The notes under the pieces were generated by a model. It saw nothing but the letters and a program-made list of their open reading frames with translations, was not told the origin of the DNA and searched no databases. A stretch of DNA of 12,708 bases from Candidatus Profundicultor aquiphilus (lineage in GTDB: Bacteria; Atribacterota; Atribacteria; Atribacterales; Caldatribacteriaceae). Shown here one piece after another: positions 6,809 to 12,708 of this stretch; positions within the stretch are counted from its first letter, which is position 1, and each line of letters starts with the position of its first letter. The position numbers were made by a program, and so were the translations under genes. The stretch is from assembly GCA_013314795.1 (NCBI GenBank), contig JABUEZ010000030.1, positions 1-12,708 on the forward strand. Direction: 5' to 3'.

Positions 6809-7908
6809 TCTGCTCCCCCTTTCCTCGAGTGAGTAGAAATATGAACCTGGAGGATTTCTATTTCCTTCTGATGTTCAAAGAGTGCACAGGCGTATTCTTT
6901 TCTTTGCAAAAGCCCTGGCTGGCTACGAATACTCTGTAAAAAGGAAGAATTGCAGGCAGATTTTAAACCGCCGTTGCGGACATTATCGTGGGAATAAGGA
7001 GAAAACGGACACGGCTCCACATCTCCCTGGGAATTAATGTGGAAAAAACCTTTGCCGGCTCCTGAGCAGGTATTTGTTGCTCCATATTCGTCATGGGGGA
7101 ACTGGACTATGGTTATGGATTTGGTTTTACGGAGATTCAGAACCTGTTTCCGAAATTTCTCTCTCATTTCTTGAGGGATTATCCAGTCTTCCTGAGTTCC
7201 TTCTCCGCAGGGCACGTACTCGGTGAAAAACCCCAAAGCGCAGCCGGCGGAGTTCATGGTGCTGAGGAATTCTTCCGAAAGAACGCTCTGCATATTTTTG
7301 CGGGTGGTGGTTACGGCGAATCCGTAAAGCAACCCGGCTTTTCTCATTAGCGTCATGGCCTGAATGGCCCGATGATATGCGCCTTCACCTCTGCGCTCGT
7401 CCGTTTCGTCTTTATTCCCTTCGATACTCACAAGAACAATCGTATTGCCTGATTGAACCATCCTCTGGGCAAGTGCTGGTGAAAGATAGGATCCATTGGT
7501 GATGACTACAAACAGGAGTTTGGGGTGATTTTCTAAAAGAGCAACAAAATCTTCTCTTGAAAATGGTTCTCCTCCGGTGACAACAACCGAAGTGATACCC
7601 AGCATTTCTGCTTCCTGGAAGATTTTGTCCAATTCTTCAAAAGAAAGTTCATTCTGGTCATTTCTTCCTCTTGAATAACAACCCAGACAGGCATAATTAC
7701 ACTTCATAGTGGGACTTATGGCGAGAACCATCGGAATGATTCCCTCTACATTTTTGGCCATCCTGCGCCTTCTTAAGTTGGCCAGAAAGAATCTCATCAT
7801 AATTCTGAGAAGAAAAAGCAACCTCCAGGGGTTCCTTAACCCCCATTTTACGACTGCGATAACTACCAAATGTCCCACGCCAGCATCCTTTTGCGTGCTT
7901 CTACTCAA
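6805..7908 (-). CDS. Radical SAM protein with SPASM/twitch-like C-terminal cysteines
   Basis: A 367-residue protein if read from the TTG at 7908. An ATG at 7947 would add 13 residues, but it lies at about the predicted transcription start and lacks a good ribosome binding site. Radical SAM motif CNYACLGC gives Cys70, Cys74 and Cys77 for the 4Fe-4S cluster, and TGGEPF at 111-116 is the SAM contact. The C-terminal third has further cysteines (234, 281, 300, 319, 341), with NTCSGAGKGFFHINSQGDVEP and YACALFEHQ. That pattern suggests a SPASM or twitch domain holding an auxiliary Fe-S cluster, as in enzymes that modify peptides or synthesise cofactors. Before the cluster, residues 10-50 are basic and hydrophobic (KWGLRNPWRLLFLLRIMMRFF) and could touch the membrane. 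It is co-translated with the phosphohexomutase (ATGA). The substrate is unknown. Confidence 0.9.
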   Translation of the reverse strand: MSRSTQKDAGVGHLVVIAVVKWGLRNPWRLLFLLRIMMRFFLANLRRRRMAKNVEGIIPMVLAISPTMKCNYACLGCYSRGRNDQNELSFEELDKIFQEAEMLGITSVVVTGGEPFSREDFVALLENHPKLLFVVITNGSYLSPALAQRMVQSGNTIVLVSIEGNKDETDERRGEGAYHRAIQAMTLMRKAGLLYGFAVTTTRKNMQSVLSEEFLSTMNSAGCALGFFTEYVPCGEGTQEDWIIPQEMREKFRKQVLNLRKTKSITIVQFPHDEYGATNTCSGAGKGFFHINSQGDVEPCPFSPYSHDNVRNGGLKSACNSSFLQSIRSQPGLLQRKEYACALFEHQKEIEILQVHISTHSRKGGAE

Positions 7909-7916
7909 TTTGATCG

Positions 7917-7923
7917 CTCCTTT
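7917..7923 (-). promoter_or_regulatory. Ribosome binding site AAAGGAG deciding the radical SAM TTG start
   Basis: AAAGGAG on the minus strand lies 8 nt upstream of TTG at 7908. It falls inside the extended reading frame that begins with ATG at 7947, which has only a poor G-run before it. Confidence 0.6.
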
Positions 7924-7950
7924 GAGTTTTACCTGTAACAACAACATCCC

Positions 7951-7959
7951 ATTCTATCA
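7951..7959 (-). promoter_or_regulatory. Putative extended -10 promoter of the radical SAM-phosphohexomutase operon
   Basis: TGATAGAAT on the minus strand is a TGn-extended TAGAAT (5 of 6). No convincing -35 is present. Transcription would start near 7944, a leader of about 36 nt to the TTG start. Read-through from the small lipoprotein gene upstream is also possible, as no terminator is seen between them. Confidence 0.45.
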
Positions 7960-8024
7960 CAGAACGGGGTGAATTGTGGCAGATAAGAACAGCCTGGTTT
8001 TAGCCAATAATGCAGTTTGAAAGT

Positions 8025-8177
8025 TTATTTGATGAAATCCTGATGTCCCGGTGCCTGGGTGGTAGGACTTGCGGTGGGAAGGGATTCCTGCCCGGTTGTC
8101 ACAGAATTTTTTTGGCCACATCCTGTGAGAAAGAGAAAAACGAGAAAGAAAATAAGAAGAAAGAGTTTTTTGTTCAT
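8025..8177 (-). CDS. Small lipoprotein of 50 residues, function unknown
   Basis: The reading frame begins ATG at 8177 and ends TAA at 8025. It starts MNKKLFLLIFFLVFLFLTGC: two lysines, a long phenylalanine/leucine-rich core, then the lipobox LTGC with the lipidated cysteine at residue 20. The mature part is only 31 residues, rich in Ser, Thr, Pro and Gln, and ends HQDFIK. This resembles a tethered linker or small cell-envelope lipoprotein. The ribosome binding site AGAGGAGG sits 6 nt before the ATG and a TATAAT lies about 35 nt upstream, so all translation signals are present. It precedes the radical SAM gene on the same strand with a gap of about 116 nt. No family was recognised. The coding call rests on the signal peptide, lipobox and ribosome binding site. 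Confidence 0.75.
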   Translation of the reverse strand: MNKKLFLLIFFLVFLFLTGCGQKNSVTTGQESLPTASPTTQAPGHQDFIK

Positions 8178-8210
8178 TCTTTTCCTCCTCTGTAAAAATC
8201 ATCAAAAAGT

Positions 8211-8216
8211 ATTATA
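8211..8216 (-). promoter_or_regulatory. Putative -10 box of the small lipoprotein gene
   Basis: A perfect TATAAT on the minus strand (8216-8211) lies 33 nt before the ATG. No good -35 is seen at 16-18 bp. Confidence 0.4.
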
Positions 8217-8378
8217 TAACGGTTTTCCTGGTAACGTTCCCCTTTTGTTTTTTCTAGATTGGAAAGAAAATGTTCCACCGACACTGGACTCGTGGTTTTT
8301 GCAGAGGAGAATCCAAGAAAGAGAATACCACACAAGAATAAGCTTAAATACTTGCTGGAAGAAGGTCGTAACCCTTTC

Positions 8379-8455
8379 TGGGGTGAGCGAGGGGATTCGA
8401 ACCCCCAACCCCTGGAGCCACAGTCCAGTGCTCTGACCGTTGAGCCACGCTCACC
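8379..8455 (-). tRNA. tRNA-His (anticodon GTG)
   Basis: The minus strand folds as a full 77-nt tRNA. The acceptor is GTGAGCG/CGCTCAC and the D stem GCTC/GAGC. The anticodon stem CTGGA/TCCAG holds loop CTGTGGC with anticodon GTG (8421-8419), and the T arm is GGGGG TTCGAAT CCCCT. An extra 5' G (position -1, base 8455) faces C73, the identity signature of histidine tRNA. The 3' CCA is encoded (8381-8379). It appears to be a single gene with its own promoter. Confidence 0.97.
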
Positions 8456-8470
8456 ACCGAGAACATGGAA

Positions 8471-8499
8471 ATTTTACACCGAGTTAGGTAAAGAATCAA
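8471..8499 (-). promoter_or_regulatory. Putative promoter of tRNA-His
   Basis: TTGATT (8499-8494) and TAAAAT (8476-8471) on the minus strand are spaced by 17 bp. Transcription would start near 8464, about 9 nt before the mature tRNA 5' end. Confidence 0.55.
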
Positions 8500-8551
8500 G
8501 GTGGTATGTTTTGGGTGATTCTGGTGTGGGAATTGCTTATGTCTTCATTCA

Positions 8552-8582
8552 TTGACGACTGGGAAAAAAGTTTTGGCATAAT
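8552..8582 (+). promoter_or_regulatory. Putative promoter of the lipoprotein-cheA-cheY run
   Basis: TTGACG (8552-8557) and CATAAT (8577-8582), the latter preceded by TGG as an extended -10, are spaced by 19 bp. Transcription would start near 8589, about 35 nt before the first lipoprotein ATG. The spacing is long, so the TGn element may matter most. Confidence 0.45.
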
Positions 8583-8623
8583 ATTTTATATTGAGATTGT
8601 AAAAAGCGAATGGGGCAAATATC

Positions 8624-8974
8624 ATGAGAAAGTTTTTGGTTTGGATAGGGGTATTCGTTATTTTGGGTTTTTTAATGGCAGGGTGTGGAGTGCGCTGGCA
8701 GATCAAGGACACCTGGATCTACGTGTATGAAAATTCTTCTCAGGGGATTACCCTGCCCCTACAGGGGGCTCTGGTTTCGGTTGCTGGAGAAGGATATACC
8801 GGAACCAGGTACACCAATGAAGATGGAAAAGCCTTCTTTCAGGTTCCGCCGGGAACTTACACGGTTCAGGTGAGTAAGAGTGGATACACTACGGTGACTG
8901 ATACGATCACGATTTATACCCTTGAATTGACGCCGGGGAGGTATTACTATGTGCTTGTTCCGCAAGGGGGGTAA
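8624..8974 (+). CDS. Lipoprotein with one carboxypeptidase-regulatory-like domain
   Basis: A 116-residue protein. Residues 1-21 are a lipoprotein signal peptide: MRK, a hydrophobic core, then MAGC with Cys21 as the lipidation site (Met at -3 is less common than Leu). The mature part has a beta-sandwich of the carboxypeptidase regulatory-like type. PLQGALVSVAG is followed by TNEDGKAFFQVPPGTYTVQVSKSGYTT, with the DGxFxFxxxPPGxYxLxVxxxGY pattern of these domains. Such domains occur in surface and secreted proteins as binding or spacer modules. The ribosome binding site is weak (GGGG, 8 nt before the ATG). Its end overlaps the next lipoprotein gene by 26 bases, and its domain is related to both domains of that protein. 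It is probably the first gene of the run leading to cheA and cheY. Precise function unknown. Confidence 0.85.
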   Translation: MRKFLVWIGVFVILGFLMAGCGVRWQIKDTWIYVYENSSQGITLPLQGALVSVAGEGYTGTRYTNEDGKAFFQVPPGTYTVQVSKSGYTTVTDTITIYTLELTPGRYYYVLVPQGG

Positions 8975-9584
8975 AATATATCTTTCGTTAAGTACCGTGA
9001 GTCTTCTGGGTTTTCTATTTCTGGGCGGATGTTTTTTGGGAAATTCTCCTCGCCTTCCTGTAACGGTAGCGCTGGTTGGTCTGGAGGGTAAGGTGGTTGA
9101 TATGCAAACTGGGAAAGGTGTTGCCGGGGCACGGGTTGTGGTGAGGGATTATCCCGATAGGAATGACCTGACGGCTTCGGATGGATCCTTTTTTATTCCC
9201 AGGGTTCCGGCTGGAAGGCAGGTTCTGGTGGTCAGTGTTGCCGGATATGTGGCCAAAAGTCAGGCAATCAATATTCCGGAGACGGGCACTTTCAAAGTTA
9301 CCGTTGAGCTTTCGCCACTTTTAGGTAAGGTTACTGGTTTTGTATGGGATGAAAATGGTAAACCTGTGGCTGGGGCTCAGATTACCATTGATAGAGAGTA
9401 TACGGCTACAACTCAGGCAAACGGTAGCTTCAGTCTTTCCAATTTACCGGTGGGGACCTTTGTGTTAACGGTTGAGAAAGAGGGGTTAGTACCCTATGCG
9501 GGAGAAGTGGAGATTCAGGCGTCTTCGGTTACGGTTGTGAATGTGGTTTTAAAGACTCCGGCACCTGGGGAAAAGGAATGGTAA
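8949..9584 (+). CDS. Lipoprotein with two carboxypeptidase-regulatory-like domains
   Basis: A 211-residue protein. The signal peptide ends in the lipobox LGGC with Cys28 lipidated, preceded by a hydrophobic stretch at 10-27. Two beta-sandwich repeats follow. The first, at about 43-121, has GKGVAGARVVVRDYP, TASDGSFFIPRVPAGRQ and SVAGY. The second, at about 126-202, has GKPVAGAQITI, TTQANGSFSLSNLPVGT and VEKEGL. The first repeat resembles the single domain of the preceding lipoprotein, suggesting duplication. A GGGGAGG ribosome binding site (8934-8940) lies 7 nt before the ATG, inside the upstream gene. The stop is only some 35 nt from the CheA start, so co-transcription with cheA is expected. 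It may be a surface-exposed binding or scaffold protein. A role in chemosensing is inference from position only. Confidence 0.87.
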   Translation: MCLFRKGGKIYLSLSTVSLLGFLFLGGCFLGNSPRLPVTVALVGLEGKVVDMQTGKGVAGARVVVRDYPDRNDLTASDGSFFIPRVPAGRQVLVVSVAGYVAKSQAINIPETGTFKVTVELSPLLGKVTGFVWDENGKPVAGAQITIDREYTATTQANGSFSLSNLPVGTFVLTVEKEGLVPYAGEVEIQASSVTVVNVVLKTPAPGEKEW

Positions 9585-9602
9585 AATAGGAAAGAAAAAA
9601 TT

Positions 9603-9609
9603 GGGGAGG
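9603..9609 (+). promoter_or_regulatory. Ribosome binding site GGGGAGG for cheA
   Basis: GGGGAGG is directly against the ATG at 9610 but 9 nt from TTG at 9619 and 12 nt from GTG at 9622. It therefore favours one of the two later codons. A TTG at 9601 would have only a weak AGGAAAG upstream. Confidence 0.55.
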
Positions 9610-9618
9610 ATGATCGAT

Positions 9619-11652
9619 TTGGTGGAGGGCTTCGATCTCGGTCGATACATAGGTGTATTTCTGGAAGAGGTGGAGGAACATATTGGGAACCTGGAAGAGA
9701 ATCTGGTGCAGCTTGAAAGGGATCCGGAAAACCAGGGCTTGGTGCAGTCGATCTTTCGTTCTTTCCATACCGTCAAAGGTTCTTCGAGTTCCATGGGTTT
9801 TCAACGAATGATGGAACTTGCTCATCTCATGGAGAACCTTCTGGATGGGGTGAGAAACAAAAATATTGTTGTAACCCCTTCTCTTATAGATGTCTTGCTC
9901 CGGGGCGTGGATCTTTTGAAAAACATAAAGGATGCCGTAGCTCTGGAGGGAAAAGAGCCAGAGATTGATATCCAGGATATCGTGGAAAACTTGAAAGTTT
10001 TCTTAAAGCGTCGAGAAGAATCTCAATCACCTTTGGAGACTCCTCTTGTATCGGAAAGAAAAGACGATTCTGTGCCGGGGGAGGAAGCGGCGATCTCTCC
10101 TTCTCAGAAAGAGTATCTGGTGCGGGTTTATCTGGCTTTGGAGTGTTCGATGAAGGGTGTGCGATCGTATTTGGTTATCAATCGACTGCAGGAAAATAAG
10201 GTTGAAATTGTGTCTACCACTCCCCCCCTTTCTGATTTAGAAAGTGAACGTTTTGGGCAGAGTTTTGAGATAGTGATTCGCACCTTCCTTTCCGAAGAAG
10301 AAATTCGAAAAATGGTGGAATCAGTAGCTGAAGTGGAGAGAGTGGAAATCGAAATGCGAGAGGAAACGCTTGAGGTTAGGGAGGAAGAGAAAGAAGAAAA
10401 ACAGATGATTTCCACGGCTGAGCAGAAAAAAACTGCAAAAAGTCTCAAAAAAACGGTCCGGGTGGATGTGGACCGGTTAGATGCTCTCCTGAATCTGGTG
10501 GGGGAGTTGGTGATTGACCGGGCGAGGTTAGGTGATACCATCCAGCGTCTGCGAGAGTTTAAGGAACTTTCCCATTTACGTGATTTGTTGGCTGATACCA
10601 ATACCCATATCGGACGAATTATTAATGAACTTCAAATGGAGATCATGAAAGCGAGGATGTTGCCTCTGGCAGAGGTTTTTAACCGTTTTCCCCGAATGGT
10701 ACGAGATATTGCTCGGAATTCTGGGAAAGAGGTTGATTTCATAGTCCAGGGAGAGGAGACCGAACTTGACCGTTCCCTTTTGGAAGAAATCACCGATCCG
10801 CTCATTCATCTTCTGCGCAACGCTGTGGACCACGGTATTGAGTCTCGTGAGGAGAGAATCAGTCGAGGAAAGTCACCCCGGGGAAAAGTTCTTTTGAAGG
10901 CCTATCAGGAGGAAAATTCTGTGGTCATTATGGTTCAGGATGACGGACGCGGCCTGGATACTGGAAAAATCAGGAGTAAGGCCTTACGGCTCGGACTGGT
11001 CTCGCAGGAAGAACTTGACAAGATGAGCGATCGTGAGGTTATGGAATTCATCTTTTACCCGGGTTTTTCGACCAATGACCAGGTTACCAGTGTTTCAGGA
11101 CGTGGAGTGGGGATGGACATCGTCCGGAGAAATATGGAGAGAGTCAACGGACAGGTGAGTATAGAAAGTGAAGAAGGTAAAGGGACCACCTTTTATTTGA
11201 GGCTTCCGCTGACTCTGGCAATTATTCGGGCACTTCTGGTCAAGGTAGATGGGGGAATCTACTCGATTCCTCTGGCTGATGTGGTGGAAATTGAGAAAGT
11301 GAAAAAAGAAAATACCTATTGGGTGAATAAAACCCTTACTGCTCTCTTTCGGGGGAGAGTTTTAAGCCTTCTGCGCTTGAAGGATCTTTTACAGTCCAAA
11401 AAAGCTGAGTACTTTGAGGGAGAAACGGTACCGGAAGTTCTTTATACTGTGGTGGTCAATGCGGCTCGAACTATGGCAGGATTAGTGGTGGACGAGATTA
11501 TTGGGGAACAGGAAATCGTCATTAAATCGCTGGGTTCCTATATTGGTGATGTGCGTGGGTTGAGCGGGGCAACCATTCTGGGAGACGGAAGGGTGTCGCT
11601 TATTGTGGATGTGCCGAGCTTACTCTGGAAAAACTTTCAGATGGGGGGTTAA
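9619..11652 (+). CDS. cheA: Chemotaxis histidine kinase CheA
   Basis: About 677 residues from TTG 9619; in-frame alternatives are TTG 9601, ATG 9610 and GTG 9622. All five CheA domains are visible. P1 (Hpt) carries FHTVKG with the phosphorylated His50. A P2-like CheY-docking region spans about 155-245. An acidic/lysine-rich linker leads to the P3 dimerisation helices from VRVDVDRLDALLNLVGELV to about 370. The P4 ATPase has the N box HLLRNAVDHG (397-406), DDGRGLD (441-447) and SGRGVGMD (493-500). P5, the CheW-like coupling domain, starts at about 540. CheA phosphorylates itself, then CheY, under control of methyl-accepting receptors docked through CheW. No receptor, CheW, CheR or CheB gene is in the window. 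It lies between a lipoprotein gene and cheY, 6 nt before the latter. Every catalytic motif is intact, so it should be active. Confidence 0.95.
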   Translation: MVEGFDLGRYIGVFLEEVEEHIGNLEENLVQLERDPENQGLVQSIFRSFHTVKGSSSSMGFQRMMELAHLMENLLDGVRNKNIVVTPSLIDVLLRGVDLLKNIKDAVALEGKEPEIDIQDIVENLKVFLKRREESQSPLETPLVSERKDDSVPGEEAAISPSQKEYLVRVYLALECSMKGVRSYLVINRLQENKVEIVSTTPPLSDLESERFGQSFEIVIRTFLSEEEIRKMVESVAEVERVEIEMREETLEVREEEKEEKQMISTAEQKKTAKSLKKTVRVDVDRLDALLNLVGELVIDRARLGDTIQRLREFKELSHLRDLLADTNTHIGRIINELQMEIMKARMLPLAEVFNRFPRMVRDIARNSGKEVDFIVQGEETELDRSLLEEITDPLIHLLRNAVDHGIESREERISRGKSPRGKVLLKAYQEENSVVIMVQDDGRGLDTGKIRSKALRLGLVSQEELDKMSDREVMEFIFYPGFSTNDQVTSVSGRGVGMDIVRRNMERVNGQVSIESEEGKGTTFYLRLPLTLAIIRALLVKVDGGIYSIPLADVVEIEKVKKENTYWVNKTLTALFRGRVLSLLRLKDLLQSKKAEYFEGETVPEVLYTVVVNAARTMAGLVVDEIIGEQEIVIKSLGSYIGDVRGLSGATILGDGRVSLIVDVPSLLWKNFQMGG

Positions 11653-11658
11653 GGAATC

Positions 11659-12024
11659 ATGCCGGGTCGAATTATGATCGTGGATGATGCTGCGTTTATG
11701 CGGATGATGTTAAAGGACATTTTGGTCAAAAATGGATATGAAGTGGTGGCAGAAGCAAGCAACGGAAAAGAAGCGGTTTTGAAGTATGAAGAAACGAAAC
11801 CAGACCTGGTAACCATGGACATCACCATGCCGGAGATGGACGGCATTTCGGCGGTGAAAGAGATTCGTAAAAAAGACCCCCAGGCGCGCATCATCATGTG
11901 TAGCGCTATGGGCCAGCAGGCCATGGTGGTGGATGCAATTCAAGCAGGGGCTCGTGATTTTGTGGTGAAGCCCTTTAAACCGGACAGAGTTGTGGAGGCG
12001 ATCAAAAAGGTTCTGGGGAATTAA
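11659..12024 (+). CDS. cheY: Chemotaxis response regulator CheY
   Basis: A 121-residue single receiver domain with no output domain. Acidic pocket residues Asp9 and Asp10, phosphorylation site Asp54 (in TMDITMPEMDG), Ser82 (IIMCSAMGQQ) and Lys104 (VVKPF) are all present. The CSAMGQQ and VDAIQAGARDFVVKPF segments are characteristic of CheY proteins of the Thermotoga/Bacillus type. Phosphorylated CheY normally binds the flagellar switch. Whether this cell is flagellated, or instead uses pili or another output, cannot be seen here. The gene starts 6 nt after the cheA stop, with the stop itself part of an AAGGA ribosome binding site, so both should be translated together in a matched ratio. Another PAS-domain gene follows after 12 nt. 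Confidence 0.95.
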   Translation: MPGRIMIVDDAAFMRMMLKDILVKNGYEVVAEASNGKEAVLKYEETKPDLVTMDITMPEMDGISAVKEIRKKDPQARIIMCSAMGQQAMVVDAIQAGARDFVVKPFKPDRVVEAIKKVLGN

Positions 12025-12036
12025 AAAGCAAAAACG

Positions 12037-12708
12037 ATGGAAGAGGATTGGAGTAATCTCAGATTTCTTTTGAGGGTGCTTCGACGCCGGTGGAAATTAA
12101 TTCTGGTGGCCCTCTGGCAGATCGAAGAAAAGGCCATTTGTTATAATGGGATTTCCTTATATAAATCAGTCCTGGCCACATATTTGGAAAAAAATGTTCC
12201 TGAAGATGGCCAGGAGTTCCTTCTTTCTCAAGATGAGAGGAAGAAAGTTATAGTGCGTGTGATGGGTATCGATGGAAAGACCCTCTTTCTCTGGGGAAAG
12301 GCTTTTTCTGATAGGTCTTCGCTACCCCCCAAAGAGCTTGCTCTCATAAAAAAAGAAATCTTGCGTTGTTTTCAGGTTTCTTCCTTTTTTTCTTCGTTCG
12401 TAATGCAATTTCCTTTGGGGTTGGTTATCGCCTCTTTGGATGAAGGGCGAATTATCGATTGGAACCCGCGCCTGGAAATGATCACCGGTTGGTTGAAGAA
12501 AGAGGTGCAGAGAAAAACGCTTGCCGAAGTTTTTCTCTTCTCTCCGGAAGAAACCGAAGAGATACGTCAGAACTTACTCTTTGGGGAAACGCTATTCCTG
12601 CGGAATATCAAAATTACAAACCGCTTTTCAGAGGAGCGCCTGCTTAACTTTCATTTTTTCCCCTGGAAGGTAGAAACAGTGGTTTCAATGGTGGCAATTG
12701 TGGAAGAC
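12037..12708 (+). CDS. PAS-domain signalling protein, 3' end cut by window edge
   Basis: The frame is open from ATG at 12037 to the last base (224 codons). Residues 1-118 match no family I recognise; they are mixed charged and hydrophobic without a clear membrane helix. Residues about 119-223 form a PAS domain: FVMQFPLGLVIASLDEGRII, then DWNPRLEMITGW and the later LRNIKI and HFFPW strands. This PAS opening is typical of soluble sensor histidine kinases of the NtrB type and of some diguanylate cyclases or sigma-54 activators. The output domain lies outside the window, so the class is open. The start lacks a recognisable ribosome binding site, with only an A-rich stretch before it. It lies 12 nt after cheY, which suggests coupling. 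A sensor role beside CheA/CheY is plausible but unproven. Confidence 0.78.
   Translation, partial: MEEDWSNLRFLLRVLRRRWKLILVALWQIEEKAICYNGISLYKSVLATYLEKNVPEDGQEFLLSQDERKKVIVRVMGIDGKTLFLWGKAFSDRSSLPPKELALIKKEILRCFQVSSFFSSFVMQFPLGLVIASLDEGRIIDWNPRLEMITGWLKKEVQRKTLAEVFLFSPEETEEIRQNLLFGETLFLRNIKITNRFSEERLLNFHFFPWKVETVVSMVAIVED

Noticed and set aside
7957..8205. Minus-strand 82-codon frame over the small lipoprotein region
   Set aside because: It is in a different frame from the lipoprotein, has no signal peptide, and the AGAGGAGG ribosome binding site serves the ATG at 8177 instead.
8202..8408. Minus-strand reading frame beginning MGVRIPSLTPERV
   Set aside because: It starts inside the tRNA-His T arm, has no signal or family features, and its end lies in the lipoprotein promoter.
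8059..8436. Plus-strand reading frame of 125 codons ending in GIRTPNPWSHSPVL
   Set aside because: The GIRTPN ending is the well-known artefact of reading through a tRNA on the opposite strand. It covers tRNA-His and the antisense of the small lipoprotein.
10128..10601. Minus-strand reading frame of 157 codons rich in Ser and Arg
   Set aside because: Its low-complexity Ser/Thr/Arg composition is what the antisense of the CheA acidic linker would give.

Overview
The window reads as a compact bacterial chromosome segment: short intergenic gaps, stop/start (ATGA) overlaps, tail-to-tail gene overlaps and G-rich ribosome binding sites. Several features suggest an anaerobic, possibly thermophilic, deep-branching bacterium of the Atribacterota/Thermotogota/Dictyoglomota kind. 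These are two radical SAM enzymes, an ECF transporter S component, a UroD/MtaA-family protein, a stand-alone MetH-type homocysteine methyltransferase domain, and CheA/CheY with Thermotoga-like motifs. This placement is an inference from gene content; no marker here fixes the taxon. No transposase, phage gene, CRISPR array, rRNA or origin was seen.

Left part (1-4938). A minus-strand operon runs off the left edge: a DeoR-family repressor overlaps by an ATGA a UroD/MtaA-family protein that lacks only its last residues here. The DeoR promoter (TTGAAA-17-TAAAAT) carries a perfect 9+9 bp inverted repeat over its -10, a good candidate for an autoregulatory operator. Divergent from it is a plus-strand radical SAM protein of the TYW1-like group. 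Its 3' end overlaps by 47 bp a minus-strand pair made of a Gfo/Idh/MocA oxidoreductase followed by the homocysteine S-methyltransferase domain. 

Middle part (4762-8623). Divergent promoters separate the Gfo/Idh gene from an ECF S component. The S-component gene overlaps by 50 bp the end of a phosphomannomutase/phosphoglucomutase gene. That mutase is translationally coupled (ATGA) to an upstream radical SAM protein with extra C-terminal cysteines. Upstream of this pair, on the same strand, are a tiny 50-residue lipoprotein gene and a tRNA-His gene with encoded G-1 and CCA, each with its own putative promoter. The gaps at 8178-8378 and 8456-8623 hold promoters but no further gene that I can support.

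Right part (8552-12708). A plus-strand run with overlapping or very short junctions encodes two lipoproteins built from carboxypeptidase-regulatory-like beta-sandwich domains, then CheA, CheY and the start of a PAS-domain protein that leaves the window. The spacing suggests one transcript joining cell-surface lipoproteins to a chemotaxis-type phosphorelay. This is the most unusual arrangement in the window. Promoter calls throughout come from reading by eye. Several have a TGn-extended -10 and little or no -35.
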